A stretch of 64,000 nt of DNA from NCBI GenBank assembly GCA_002794785.1, contig NBBA01000002.1:1-64000 (forward strand), read 5' to 3'. Shown in pieces: positions 24,144 to 43,066 of this stretch. The translations under genes were made by a program, and so were the position numbers. The notes beneath the pieces were generated by a model. That model was given only the letters and a program-made list of their open reading frames with translations, was not told the origin of the DNA and searched no databases. This DNA is from Coniferiporia sulphurascens. Taxonomy: Eukaryota; Basidiomycota; Agaricomycetes; Hymenochaetales; Hymenochaetaceae. Numbering within the stretch: position 1 is the first letter of the stretch; every line of letters begins with the position of its first letter.

Positions 24144-26035
24144 TGCCTTTGGGAATAGCATGGTTATGAATCAGTCTCGTTTGGATATGAAAGTGAGTCT
24201 TCGTTATATTCCCCTGGTTATCGTACTCTGAACGTATTGCAACTGGACGAATGCTCTATCCGACACAGGGTGTCTTACTTTCCTGTACGAAAGTTTTCCT
24301 CATGTGTACCTTTTCACGGTTTCTCCGAAGACCTGCTTAAATCTTGACCCCTCTGTGTCTTCTTGTCGTTTAACCGGTAGCTTAAAGTGATGATCAGGTA
24401 CCTGCACTGCCGTATAAACGGCTAGGTCGTCAATTCTTCCCACAAGAATGTACGGAGCGCCCGACTACGTAGTACAACCTCACTGAATCTCCGGCGATAA
24501 ATGATTGCATATCGCGGCCGAATAAGTGAAAGCTCCGTTCAGGCTAGGAGCTTGTTTTTTTAAACTGTTGATGTAGCGTTTCCTGTTGAGTGCGGGTGAT
24601 GATAGTTACTGGGTTATTCAGGAGAAGAATTCAACATAAAGGTCTTGCATATGGGCGTCCTTTCCGATGCAGGAAAATTTATATGAGGCCGGGTACTAAG
24701 GTTCAGAAAAAGGAGCCACAGAGCTAGACTGGTAACATAGCAAAAACAGACAACAACATTGTTTGAGTTGATCGTAATGGACTCTGGAATGAGTATGTAT
24801 TGCCGGCGCTCGTGATGCCTGACTCGGAGGGTGAGTCGCGATTCGTAATTTGTTGTGTCCTAAGTTCCTGGAGGATATAAGGTGGAATTCCGGAGCCAGA
24901 GACCATTGCCTGTGTTATCTCCGTAGACGTAATATGGAAGTGATACTGCAGTATCCTACTACCTTCAAAGAATCGGGCTTGAAAACAATCCGCGGCGACT
25001 TCGCGCCTGTCTCAGAACAACGACGAGCGCCGAATGATGTAGTTGAGCGTAGAGGCACGTACGTATGAATATACTAGCGAGAGTACCGGTGTGATCGGAG
25101 CGTTTTGTTTGTCTGCTTTGAATGATGGACGTTTCTCTAATACCAATAGCTGTACGAGCGCTGCAAACCGTGGGTAGCTAGTTAAGGAAGCGGAATTCAA
25201 AACATTCAGTCCCCGCTCCGAACAGCGGCCGCAACTTGAGCGCATCAATCTGCACGACCGACAACCGAGCTCATCAGTCTTCTGGCGGGCACCCATTGAA
25301 AAGTCCCGACAAATTTTACAAGAACGGGTTTACCGAATTTAACTCTTATTCATGTTTCTCATCTGACTCGGCGGCGGCGCAGTTTAAATGGCTTGGATGC
25401 CGCGCCAAGCGACTGCCCTATCTCAGCGCGTTCGTCACAAAAAGATTTCAATCACTGCGTCGGTTGATCAATCCGGAGCGTGAGGTAAGTTATGCCGGAA
25501 GAAGACAATATGTACAGTTGCTTGAGGGTTCTGTAAATTTGCTCTCTGACCGTGGTACCCTATCTAGAGTCGACTTTGGGCCCTGGGCAGCAAAATATTA
25601 CAAAGCCGAAGACATTCAGTATTTTCTTCTGATACTTTCTGCACGGCTTGGCCTTGGATCGAGTCCTCTTGTATGCTATGATCTTCTAGCCAATGAAGTG
25701 AAGGTTCTCAAGCTGCAATTTCGTAAGCCCAGGGGTCACTTTGGGTGACCCCAATCCTCACCATTTTCTTTCCGGACGTCGGCATTGTAAGTCAGCGAAC
25801 ACGCCGATCAGATCTTACCCCACTGATTGACCGGGGAGTTTTTCACATCCGTAGATTGATCTCAGTTCTCGTAAGGGGGTTACCCGAATTGTACGGAATA
25901 TTAATTTACGGTGTTCAACACACGGGAAAAGTATATAAGGCTCAAATGCGAGAGGTATGATTAACTCACTCGAGCCCTTCGTTCTACGGTCACAATTCAG
26001 ACTCCCAGCGTCAGAATACTAGCAAGCTGCCAATC
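24144..26035. other. Gene-poor spacer with one unsupported 170-codon frame
   Basis: This 1.9-kb region contains an open plus-strand frame at 25236-25748 (170 codons) and a following one at 25745-25960. Neither shows a domain, signal peptide, compositional pattern or splice-consistent partners. They could be chance frames or remains of a gene. The right end is the promoter of halogenase 1. Confidence 0.4.
25932..25939 (+). promoter_or_regulatory. TATA-like box of halogenase 1
   Basis: TATATAAG lies 96 bases upstream of the ATG at 26036, the same distance as the box of the second halogenase. Confidence 0.55.
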
Positions 26036-32766
<6,731 letters not shown>

Positions 32767-33449
32767 ATTGCATTAAAGTGAAGTTGTAAATGCGCACTGT
32801 TCCGGCTAGACTCCGTTCTGCAGTACTTATTTACTACAATCCTTCTTCATAGAACATAGACGTCCTCAGCATTCTGTTTAATGCTATATTCTCGCAGCCT
32901 ACTAGAAACAATGACTGTCAGGTCCAGGTTTGATGCATTCGAGTCTTGGAGAATAAATAGTAGTATTCAGTCCCTTAAACCACAAGAATAATTCAGTGTT
33001 GAGCCACCGAGTGTAGATGTTGACTCACTAAACCAGAACACTTTCCGAAGACCATCCAATACATGACCATGGCCAACGCATTAACAATGACTTCAAACTG
33101 GGCGAGGTCCCGTTATTTGTATGTGGTGCTCATAGACGTAGCGTCGGTGTCGCATTTCGACTAAGCTCGGTCAGTCGATGAATGTCCTCGTCCATTCCGC
33201 AATCCGGTGGAGACACGATTATGGCGGGTCATCTGGATGATTACACCCAAGCTTAAGGGCAGTGAGAGTCACCCGGCTCTATAGACGTGTACCACATAGT
33301 CTTATCATGTAGAGAAAGAATCATGCTCCAGAGGTTTGGTCATGGACACACCTGCGTTTTCCAGCCACCGTCGACGAAAACAACGGTAAAGAGGTATGGG
33401 TGCAGAACGTGGTTGCAAAAGTACCGAAAGGAGTATCAACACAGTGATA
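32767..33449. other. Intergenic, no gene seen
   Basis: This is the 3' region of halogenase 2 and of the decayed small gene at 33450-33941. Bases from about 33370 on resemble the 3' flanks of the two related copies near 42.5 and 43.7 kb. Confidence 0.45.
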
Positions 33450-33941
33450 CTATCGATTGTAGTGATAGAGAGGATAATGGCCAATGCCAAGAACCCAGTG
33501 GTAAGGAGCTGTTATCCACATCTCCGCTATCTCCTCGTCCGAAAACCCATACCCTTTCATCCACTCAACCGCCCTCTTGTCGTCCTCTTCCTCGTCGACC
33601 TGGAGAGGCACAGGGTCATATTTGTTCGGTGTCTCTGTCAGCGAAGGCTCTATGCGGATGATGGCAATGTGCTGCTGGCCGACTTTAGCGCGAGGATGGT
33701 CATGTGGCCATTCGACGGGGAAAACTTGGCGTGCGGTTTGGGCCTTTTGTGCGGCTTGTATAATGCAGCTGACTTGCATACCAACGTCTTTCTCGGGCTC
33801 TGGGCCAAGGAAATATCCGTCGAGCGAAGCGACAGACGGTTTCGTCGGTGAGTGCGAAGCCTACGATTTTGTATAGCACTGTAATACATTAATTGTATGA
33901 GCAGGAGAGGTAAAAGGACGAAGATACATACCAGTTTTCAT
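33450..33941 (-). pseudogene. Small unknown protein family, copy A (frameshifted)
   Basis: Read on the minus strand, a 10-base first exon (ATGAAAACTG, 33941-33932) and a GTATGT-AG intron lead to VLYKIVGFALTDETVCRF. The frame then breaks near 33810-33830, and the rest continues in another frame as DGYFLGPEPEKDVGMQVSCI, then HIAIIRIEPSLTETP, PLQVDEEEDDKRAVEWM and FSDEEIAEMWITAP, ending at 33450. Two related copies lie at 42548-43066 and 43766-44150. The intact ancestor was probably about 150 residues, with an acidic, rather polar C-terminal half and no signal peptide or membrane segment. I recognise no family. The shared tiny first exon and the conserved core show it was a real gene. Confidence 0.65.
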
Positions 33942-35134
33942 CTTTCGTCAAATGCAAGTTAGCTTAAGACCGTATCGCTGATGCACGCACCTCATCACGT
34001 GCACTTCTATGACGTCGTCCCCCAATATTAATGCCACAAAGTTAAGCTCATTTGTTCTCTCGTTCTCTCATGTTGTACTTGTTAACTCGACAAATATCTT
34101 TAAAGGCACGCAGAAATCGACACCTGTCTTAAGTCTCCCAGCACTTACATCGGAACATGGCCGCTCTAATACCAACGCCTGGTTCGGAACCTCTCCCTTA
34201 TTCCACGCCAGTCATGCCAGCGGTATGTATTCCCCAGTTGTTTCTTTTTCAGTCTTAGAGGACGAATCCGCCCTTCCCAGAACGGTGCCGCACCCAGCCC
34301 CGGTTTCGTCACCCGGGATGAGAACAATAATCAACATTTATATATTCATCCTTGGCACCAATCGCGTCTAGTCGCACAATTTACCCAGAAGCTACCTGCA
34401 AATCTCGAGGCTTCATCCTATGGCCCCATAAACCTACTTCTACACGAACAGTTCACTTCAGCCCGCAGGTTTATGATCAAACCGCAAGGCGTTTTTCGCC
34501 ATCATCTTACGGAAGATATCACTGGACGGAATCATAAAGCTATGTAATGCATGACTACAGAGCTAGGTGACCCTCACTGCTTTTATGTATGATTATCTAG
34601 GCAATTCGCCATAATCGCGTCTCCGCCGCTTTGCGGAGTAGTTGGGGAACTTGATCAACCGACCAACCGACCAACCGACCAACCAAATAGTAAGCCTCAA
34701 AACGAAGTAAAGAAGTTAGTCGAAACGCGATGCCGACACTACCTCTACGAGCGCCATAAGAGAGTGACAGGTTGTCGTTCAGCTTGAAGCCGATGTCAAT
34801 CCATTATATTAGTAGCCGGATGCTGGATGGTCTTCGGAAAGTTTTCTGGTGCAGCGAGTCGCCGTCTGAGCCCCATAGCTCACCAAATCAAATATTCAAT
34901 TTCATTCTTGCATTATTCAATTCACCCAGCTCTTGTGTCTATTCATTATATGTTTAGAGTTCGGTATATCATACAGTATATACAGCCCGTGTGGCAGCTA
35001 ACCGCCGGTACAATTGAGGCGAATGTTAGTCCTATTTTTGCATAGTATTTATTTTAAGATCGTGCATCGCCAGACTAGCCACATTTTTGCTTGAGTATAT
35101 TATGCAATATTGTTAGGTCCAGCTGCAATCAATA
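33942..35134. other. Intergenic, no gene seen
   Basis: AT-rich, with short frames only. It contains the (CAACCGAC)n microsatellite listed separately. Confidence 0.45.
34655..34684. repeat. CAACCGAC-type microsatellite
   Basis: About three and a half tandem copies of an 8-base unit are followed by degenerate CCAA. It is non-coding. Confidence 0.75.
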
Positions 35135-35305
35135 CAGTCAAACCCTGGGTGGAAGGATTTTCGGATTTTTCGTATGCAATACACGGGGTTATGTAATCAA
35201 AAGGGTCGTTGCTCTATTATAACGAAAGAATTAGTGGATACAAAATCCTATGCAAAACACGAGGTTATGCAATTTGAGGGTGATTCAAATCGAAAGGTTC
35301 GACTA
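35135..35305. mobile_element. 171-base pogo/Tc1-like MITE remnant
   Basis: The ends form imperfect inverted repeats: CAGTCAAACC at the left and GGTTCGACTA at the right, matching at 9 of 10 positions when inverted. Each is bordered by TA (35133-35134 and 35306-35307). Inside, two near-direct blocks (TATGCAATACACGGGGTTAT and TATGCAAAACACGAGGTTAT) repeat about 80 bases apart. TA target and CAGT-start ends fit the pogo/Tc1 group. The element is short and non-coding. Confidence 0.6.
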
Positions 35306-35369
35306 TAGTTCAATATGACTTGTTCTTGGGCAAGCGCATGCGTAGGACTACTCCTTCACCCCTTACCCC

Positions 35370-37202
35370 TCATCCCCTCCATTCCGAGCCCGTCTGATCC
35401 AAGGTGTTTTGCACGTTCATTTCGAAGCTTTGAGAAATTCCAGAGCTATCCGAGAGCCCTAACCCAGGTTCCGAGTTTGAGCTCAAGTTTCTGAGTATCC
35501 CACTTGGGCCAGGGTTACCCGTAGATTTTACCGTTCCTCTATCCGACTGCGACTCTCCCGCCGTTGGCATGAGGACTCCGCGCAGATTAAGCATGATACG
35601 CCCTCCGACGACGCTGTAGCTCGCACGCAAAGCTGGTGTGAATGATGTGCCGAGAACAATCCGGTCCGACGGAAGGGAGACGAGAAGGATGAGGTTCGCT
35701 ATGCTTACGGCTGCTTGGAAATATGAAAATATTAGTCCGTCAGGAATTATGATCCTGAAATATGTACACACCGAGCATAGCAACATAGTACAGAAAGCCA
35801 TCGCGGACGAGAGTATTCATGAGGCGTGTGCGAGAGAATTTTACTGTGCGTAGATGTTCAGCTTGAGTTCTGACGAAAACGATACGCAGTGGTCCTCACT
35901 TGTGCGCAAGGCCCTAGTTAGAGTCAGAATAAAAATCAAGCTGTCAAAAATAAATATTCCAGCCCAAGCCGAGACTGAGACACCCGACCCCAATTGCACG
36001 ACGCCAGTGCCGTTACATCCCAGGACTGGTCGGACTCTGTTCACTCATTAACACGTGGTATTTGCGCGAATCGTGACGGGTGATGACATACAGAGGATTT
36101 ACAACATCTGGAGGGATCGTTCGGTGTTAATTATGAAGTGGTCTGGATAGGGGAGGAATAACATACACTTATACACTCGAGTTATCCGTCCGACAGCCAT
36201 CGCGATAGCAACATCAGTGACCTAATCTTATGTCAGTACAACGTCAGGTCCTTGGTAAACATTCTTGTGGACGACGCACCACTACAGTAAACCCAAGCAA
36301 CGCAATTATCGTCCGACTTTTGCCCCACAAAGCGACAGTTCGTAGTATAACAACGACTAGAAAAAGCGTTTAAAAAAGGCACGCGCGCTCTCGAGATGGA
36401 GTCTTAGTGTGCGGACGCACTTTGCAAGGGTAATAGGAAAAGAAAAGTTCCCCTGTTTATACTTATTAGCAGCGCCACGTGCGGTGGATGCGAGAAGAAT
36501 AATAACCACATGGCCAGGTAAACTTCAAATTCGCAGCTGTAGGTGAAATATGATATTTACTAAAGGCCGTCAAAATATGTTTTCACTGATAACTGCAGTA
36601 TGTCATTAGTACTATATCCTTCGAGCTTCATGGTCTACTTACGCTGTCGGAAGTTGAAAGGTCGACTGAATCTGAGGAAGTAAAAAAGGTCAATCTACCA
36701 CAACAAGAAAGGTAGCAACGAGAGTGAACGTACACATGAGCCAGAAGGTTCCTTCTATAGTGGCAGGGTATCGGGTAATGAAGTACAGAATCTTGCCAAG
36801 ACTCCGTTCCGTCCTCCAAAATAGAGAGTACTGTTAATGTGTCGGACTAACATAGTACTCAAAACAATGCAAGTCCAACCTCTCTTTGAACGTCCAAATA
36901 TAAGCTGACACGAATTACGAAACACATAGGGCTTTTACACTTACTGGTCCATCGTGATTAGTACATCGTAGATCATGACAGTGACCACAGCCACTGTTTA
37001 TGCTTTCGGTCTGGAGAGTCTAGGTACCACGATTTACTCACCATCCAAATACTGCCGGCGCAAGGGTTTGGCTGTAAGCTTAGCACATACTAATGCCCAT
37101 TGTAAGACTCACCCGAGACGTATGTAAATCCTCGACGACCTGGAAAAGTAGTTTTAGTTCATCCGCCGCCGACATCCCGCTTACTTCGCCCGATAAAGTC
37201 AT
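35370..37202 (-). CDS. DUF6533-type multi-pass membrane protein
   Basis: This is a multi-exon membrane protein of the large basidiomycete DUF6533 family (function unknown, probably seven helices, receptor-like). The ATG at 37202 gives MTLSGEVSGMSAADELKLLF. Further exons give TVAVVTVMIYDVLITMDQ, then, after the next splice, the diagnostic block FWRTERSLGKILYFITRYPA, then IEGTFWLMCTFTLVATFLVV. Later exons give VSVSAWAGIFIFDSLIFILTLTRALR and IPDGLIFSYFQAAVSIANLILLVS, then a polar cytosolic tail ending at 35370. The tail FTPALRASYSVVGGRIMLNLRG is also typical. Exact exon edges are approximate, particularly between 35860 and 36630. The family is heavily amplified in Agaricomycetes. No link to the neighbouring halogenases can be shown. 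Confidence 0.82.
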
Positions 37203-38481
37203 TAATCTAGCGGGATGACTTCGGCAGAATCAGCAGGGGACGAGTTGGGAACGATTGGAGTTGAACGGGGTTTTATAGCATCCACTCGTTATTTTTGTCT
37301 CCAAGAGTATCAGACATTTCTGCATTCTCCGACTTCTTAGGTTACCAACTTGCTGCATCAGTCCGTATCGAACGAAGTTCGTGAGGCACCGTCGTCGGTC
37401 GACTGTTAACAACTCTTCGGCTTGTGACATCTGCATACATGAAAATAGCTTGTTCAACTGTATCAGAAATAACGGGATTTCCGTTTGGGAACCACTGACC
37501 ATTATTGTAAGTGTACGATATGACATGCACCAATCACCACAGCATACAAGATATGTTCTTCATCGTCAGTGAGAAAAAATCCGATATTTGGTCAAATATT
37601 CGATATCACACCGTAAATAGTATACTCTGTAGCAAGAAAAATCTGATATTGCAAAGTGAAAAAAAAAAAGATCACCTTGCGCTGCGTGCGAGCGGATCGA
37701 TCGCGTCTGCGGCGAGATCGCCCCGTGCATGAGGAGCGTCTCAGCCGCCTTTCTCGCCGCACACACGAAAACATCGCACATTGGCGCACATGGGGAAGAA
37801 GAGGTGGGGGACCTCGCCGCCCATAAATGAGCCATCATTGTTCACGCTCAACGAGTCATCGTCGCCATCCGTATGCGGGACCGTTGTGGTTAACAAGATG
37901 ATGATGATGTTGCTGCTGTTGCTACTAAGCAAATCCTAGGGACGCATAGAGAACGTGCCAAAGTGGTTGAATTCCCCACGCCGAAGGGAGGTGAGACCGT
38001 GAGACTCGGAGTAGTCGAAGCCATTTTTATCGGAGTCTGAATACCATCGTGACCTGCCGTGACAGAAACTTTGCAAGAGGGAGCATCCCCGCCCCGGACA
38101 TTTGTACAAAATTAAAATACCTCGAAATTTTTTCAGGAGGCGTTAAAGTATGACCGTTTTACACCTGCAAAATTTCAAGATCTAAAAATGAGTTTGAGCG
38201 ACAGCAAGAGCAAAAAACTGAAAGCTTGCAACAGGGGTCACACGATAGTAGAGGATTACGATAATGTCGAAAAATAGGAATATTAATGCCGGGACCGGCA
38301 AGGCCGGAAGAACAGTGGCCGTCAAGTGCGAACAAGGTCCAGAGTTTTGCGGTATCGAGATTTTTTCCCGCGATTCCCAACTGAACTTGAGATAGATACG
38401 CGAGTTTATTATGAATTAATTCTGCAGGTATTGTAATTTTCTAATTATCGTGATATAAAACTAATAGTAATCTGAACGTAA
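37203..38481. other. Intergenic; GC-rich patch with triplet repeat, no gene supported
   Basis: This is the promoter side of the DUF6533 gene and 3' side of the reverse transcriptase gene. A GC-rich stretch at about 37675-37890 has open frames on the minus strand and a short ATG/CTG triplet run near 37897-37922, but no family resemblance. Confidence 0.4.
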
Positions 38482-41209
38482 TCATTGCTCCCATTTCATC
38501 CTTGAACCCTTGAACACAGAGACCATACCACCGGGAACAGAGGCCGGCTCGACCACGGCAAGGCTTCCGAACTTTTTTACCATCACGTCATGGCGCAGCC
38601 CGATGACCCACTGCCAGTACGGACTGAGCCTCTTCCAGCCTTTTCCATGTCCAGATCCAAACGCATTGACACCGTCCCCGAGTACCCCGAGCGCCGCCTC
38701 GAGCTGCGGCGTGCAGTCCACTGAAGTACGCTTAGGATGTTCCAAAAGCTCCTTATACGCCTTGTACCACCAAGTGCTGCGTTCTTCGCTGCCCTTCACG
38801 AACTCGTCGAAGTCAAAGAAAGAACCAACTGCGGCGACAGTTTCATCCACGTTACTAGTCACCGCCCTAAAGGAGGTGCCAAATTGGACCGGATGCGCGC
38901 CCGGCTTCCCGCTATCCCAGTTTCTCTTGGCTTGGGCATACTGATGCCCGTCCTCTGTGTGTGCGCGCCTAAGAATATCCTCTACAGACTTATACTTGAA
39001 GCCATTGCGAAGAAGGAAAAGATCAACGAACGGGTCCTTCACTTCGAGTCCACCGGCTGCATTTGGCCAGAGGTACCAGCCGTAGGGGATGTCTTCCGCG
39101 TGTACATCAAACCTCTTTTCAAGCATTTGCGAGACTGCGCTGACGAAGCTTCCTGAACCAATTCTAGAGTCTTCACCTGTCTCATAGGATGAGAAGAGTG
39201 CGTTTTGGATCCGTGAGAGCGTGTCTATGATCCCATCGACATGCTCGACACCGTAAACGATAGCCGGTGCACCACAATTCCGTACGACGAACGCCATGTA
39301 TTTGTTATATGCTTGCGTCCAGCTGAAAACAGAATTCGTTGCCGATAGCTGACGCCGCAACTCCACAATATGCTCGTCAATCATCACTTGGTCGATCACG
39401 AACCGGCCGTTAGCATCCATTCGCAGAAATCCCCAGCGGATTTCTCCCTCAGGTACTCCGACTAACGGTGCATCCCCGTCAGGGCCAATCATAACCGAGC
39501 CAGTTTTCTCTTCATTAAACTCCAGCCCTGCAAGAGTAGCGTATCGCTGCATCTCCGCCCAAGCCGAGGCACAGCGTGACGTATCCGCGTCCCAGAACCA
39601 GAAGTCGTCATGAATACGGTACAGGCATAGCCCATCCGCCCTTTGGTTGACGGCAAAGTCCATAATGAACATGACGAGCTCGCCGCAAAGCGTACTGAAA
39701 ACAGCCAGAGTTAGTAGTGGATACGAATAAATAGCTGAGATACGCACCTTAGCATGTACGAGATTGGGACACCACGCTTGCGCGTTCGCGGGGGGATAAC
39801 TGGATCGTCCTTAAATAGGATAGGACACGAAAGGAAGGTTTGAATAAACGCCATGTCCTCCTCGGGCATTCCAAAGAACTTGAGAATGGTCACGATCGTT
39901 GCAAAAGGGAGCGATGGGCCAAACCACTCAAGATCTGTCCTAACAACCGTACATTTCCCGTACAGCGTCATGTTAACAACAACGTCTGCTGAGAGGATCT
40001 GCAAAAGCGACTGCTTGAGGTTCACGGGTGTGTCAAATCGTGGTTCTAGGTCCGCCCCTCCACCGTAATCCTCTTCATCGTCCGTGCTGTCTCCATAGTT
40101 ATCCGTCGAGCTGTCGAGCGATAATGGAAGTTGACACATGAAGAAATTATCTTTCTGGTATTTCTGGCGTAAGCTCTCGACGGTGGCCGTTCGCTCTTCC
40201 TTGGCAAAAAACGCATCGCGGCGCTTGTGGTTCATGCGGGTAAGCTTTTGCGGTGGAAGCTTCCACACTCGGTCAGAGCGCAGATCGCTCAAGTAGGACT
40301 TAAACTTCGTGGACCAGAGCATACCGAAATAGTGAAGGAGGAGGCAGGTGAGGATCTCTGTATCAAGGTAGAAGCGCGTCTTCCCATTAAGATGTCTCCT
40401 CGGCTCGACCATGATACCCTCCTGCGGCCAGGTCCAAGTTTTGATTGAGGAAAGCTGCATATTGAGTACGCCCACGAGTTCCTTCACGACGGTGGAGTTG
40501 CGTAGAAACTCCTTAAGTGTCGCCTGTTTCTCTTCGGAGAGTACGTCAGTGTGTAGAACGGACCGGATGACTTGTTCGAGCTCCTTCGGTTCGATTTTCT
40601 TCTTGCGCAGCTCATTAGAGTATTCCTCGACTTTGCGACGCAAATCCCTGAGAGCCGCCTTGGACTCCGTCGAAGAGAAAAGGTCACGAAGATACGCTTC
40701 CAGGGCATTGACATCGACATCCTTCTCCTCGAAGATGATCGACTCCAACTTCTCCTTTTGTTCAAGCGTCTCCTTCCTGTTCACTTTTTCGAAGCTGTTC
40801 CCGGAAGCAGTAGTTGGGGAAGTAGCTCGGGACTCTTAAGCCAGTCGGTTAGGAGATTTCCGAACAGATGGGCGTAATCGTAGCGTGTGCTCTCGTGCTT
40901 CATCTGCGCCTCCGCCTTTCCAATCCACTCGTCAAGCACTGCGCGAGGAAAACCAGGATCTCTCCGTGCCTGCTCCATATAGCGTTTGATGTCCTCGAGA
41001 TTCATGTCGGGAGACCACGCGCCGGACCAATCCTCCATACCTTTGACGAGCACTGAGAGACGCTCTATGGAATCCGCGTCACCGTGCGTTTTCGCTTTTG
41101 ATGAAACCTCTGCGGCATGCACAGAGAAACCCTGACGTCTCTTCTCGAGTTCATCGAGCTTGACTTTGGTAATGAATTGAAGAGTCTCGCCGAAAGCTTC
41201 AGTAGACAT
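38482..41209 (-). CDS. rvt: Cellular reverse transcriptase of the rvt type, with one-base frame break
   Basis: This is a single-copy-type RT protein, not part of a visible retroelement: no LTRs, gag, endonuclease or RNase H. The N-terminal third is charged and coiled-coil-like (LEQKEKLESIIFEEKDVDVN, LRDLRRKVEEYSNELRKKK). RT motifs follow in order: A as VVRTDLEWFGPSLPF, B as RGVPISYMLSTLCGEL (spanning an intron), C as LYRIHDDFWFW with the paired aspartates at 39604-39609, D as GLEFNEEKTGS, E as WGFLRMD, then a long thumb/C-terminal region to 38482. An insert of acidic residues (about 40060-40110) separates motif 2 and A regions. This layout fits the domesticated RVT genes of filamentous fungi (family knowledge). 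The frame breaks once: the first 142 codons end at TGA (40781-40783) and the next segment resumes one base off, exactly at an A5 run (40785-40789). Length is about 900 residues if rejoined. Confidence 0.85.
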
Positions 41210-42228
41210 GGCTCGTTGGTGATGTGTGGTGGGAGAGAGAGTTGGGAGGTTTGGCTTTGATAAAAACCGACGGGTCATTTTTCTTGACAGATTAGTTGGT
41301 TATATACGTAGAGTGCGGAGCCCAAGGCTGTACCGAACCCCGATAACTTGGTGACGACTCCGAGTCAGAGCAGGACATGATGCTAATAATCTCCAGATCC
41401 ATTGGCTGGCAATTTGTGCGCGAGGTTAGCCGCATCATGTATCGCTTTTGCGGGGAAGGTTATGGCTAACAGGGAGTCACTCATGGTGGCGGAAGTCGGA
41501 ACCGGGGCGGGCCTGTGACTGGTACGACCAGAAATAGCGTTCACCTATAAAGGAAAGTATTTTCCACGTGATAGATACGCCACCATGAGGCGTATTTTTT
41601 CTTGTGTATAGACTCGGATGTAAGCAGCGTAGGCTGTCTGCCTTCAAGCCTGATCGTGAGGCCACCCAGAGGGAGATTCAAACTGAAGTCGTATCACAAA
41701 ACGAAATTAACCCAGGACTACATTCCATTTTCAGGGGGATCACTTTTCGGTCTGCCAGTGTCATAACTCGTCAGCCACTGTAAATTTGTCGGATCCGAAA
41801 GTATTCATAGATGGCACGCGTATTAGGTTTGGAAGAGTCCTCCTAAACTGTGTTCAATCACCATCGTTTTTAGGACCGCAGCAATGACTCCTTCGTTATT
41901 ATCACCATGATGAAACCCGATTTTTGCCGCATTTGCATAATTGCGCAGAAATAGACGAACATACTATTCTACTATTACACGTCAAATTACAAGCCCCTTG
42001 TATTTTGGAAGGCCTGCACATATTGGGGCACAGTTACCGGTCTGTCACACATCGCATCTCCCGAATCCAGATTGTTTCTGACCGGAATCACCGGATCGTC
42101 AGTAATAATAACGGATATGCCTCGTGCCCATAACTCAGGTAAGGGTTTCCATTGATGCAAGCACAGCTATCCGTAACACAGCCAAGACATTAATTCGGAT
42201 GCGGTTGTGAAAATGGTGTCTCCTAGGC
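41210..42228. other. Intergenic, no gene seen
   Basis: This is the upstream region of the reverse transcriptase gene. No TATA box is obvious and no exon is supported. Confidence 0.45.
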
Positions 42229-42547
42229 AAACAAACAAACGTTATGTAAAATAGGGACAATCTCCGCTTCAATTACGCTAGCTTTGGTCAGTGACTCTCT
42301 TACGGTCCAGAATGGGGGCCCCTCTCGTGGGGTACTTCTGAGTCAGTGGTTGCAGCGACTATTCCTTTCAGCGGTTCCGCAGAGCTAGACGCAGGGAATT
42401 TCTCTTCAGGGAAGACAAGTTACTGATCATGAAACTCGCGTACTTCTTGTAATTCGAGCTATTGATGAAAACGGCCGTAAAGGTGCATAGGTATGAAAGT
42501 GATCGCTAAATAAACAATACACTGGTAAGATGGCCGACACAGCAACG

Positions 42548-43066
42548 CTATCGCTTGAAAGGAAGAAGCGGGTAGACCTCCAGCGCATGGATCCACTGGC
42601 GAGGAACAGTCATCCACATCTCCGCTATCTCCTCGTCCGAATATTTATACTTTTTCAATCATTTAACTGCCATCCTGTCGTCCTCATCCTCGTCAACTTG
42701 AAGCGGAACCTCTTTGAAGTCTCCTGGTGTCTCCGTGAGCGAAGGCTCCGCACGGACGACAGCCATCCGCTGCTTGCCGAATTCCGCAAGAGGATGATCA
42801 TCAGGCCAATTGATGACGAGAAAACTGATTATAGCTTTGTGTCTACGAGAGTTCCTTGCGACGCAGCTGATTTCCGTAAGGAATTCTCTCTTGCTAGGGT
42901 CCATGTCCAGAAAAAATCTGTCAACCTTTCCGTTGATTCAGGCGGCAAGGAGAGAGACGGCGTCATTGGTGAGAACGAAGCCTGCGATTTTGTACAGCAC
43001 TGGAAGATGTTAACTCTATGATAACCAAGGATGATTAGGATGAAGATACATACCTTTCTTTCGCAT
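42548..43066 (-). pseudogene. Small unknown protein family, copy B (in-frame stop)
   Basis: On the minus strand a 13-base first exon (ATGCGAAAGAAAG, 43066-43054), a GTATGT...CCAG intron and a second exon give MRKKVLYKIAGFVLTNDAVSLLAA, then TGA, then INGKVDRFFLDMDPSKREFLTE in the same frame. The rest is open: VINWPDDHPLAEFGKQ, MAVVRAEPSLTETPGDF, PLQVDEDEDDRMAVKWLKKY, SDEEIAEMWMTVPRQWIHAL, ending YPLLPFKR at 42548. Only one nonsense codon (probably CGA to TGA) separates it from an intact frame of about 155 residues, so this is the best-preserved copy. No family is recognised. Read-through or use of the downstream ATG at about 42904 cannot be excluded. Confidence 0.65.

Noticed and set aside
25236..25748. 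170-codon open frame upstream of halogenase 1
   Set aside because: It shows no domain, repeat, signal peptide or splice context. Length alone is not convincing in this base composition, and it ends without a recognisable partner exon.
37897..37922. ATG/CTG triplet run
   Set aside because: It is only about eight imperfect triplets, in no supported gene, and is ordinary low complexity.
40781..40792. Programmed -1 frameshift as the preferred reading of the rvt break
   Set aside because: The site G-AAA-AAG is not a full X-XXY-YYZ slippery heptamer and no obvious downstream structure was worked out. An indel in the A run is simpler. It is kept only as an alternative.
38482..41209. Retrotransposon as explanation for the RT gene
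   Set aside because: No LTR, target duplication, poly-A tail, endonuclease, RNase H or gag-like frame surrounds it, and it contains an ordinary spliceosomal intron inside motif B.
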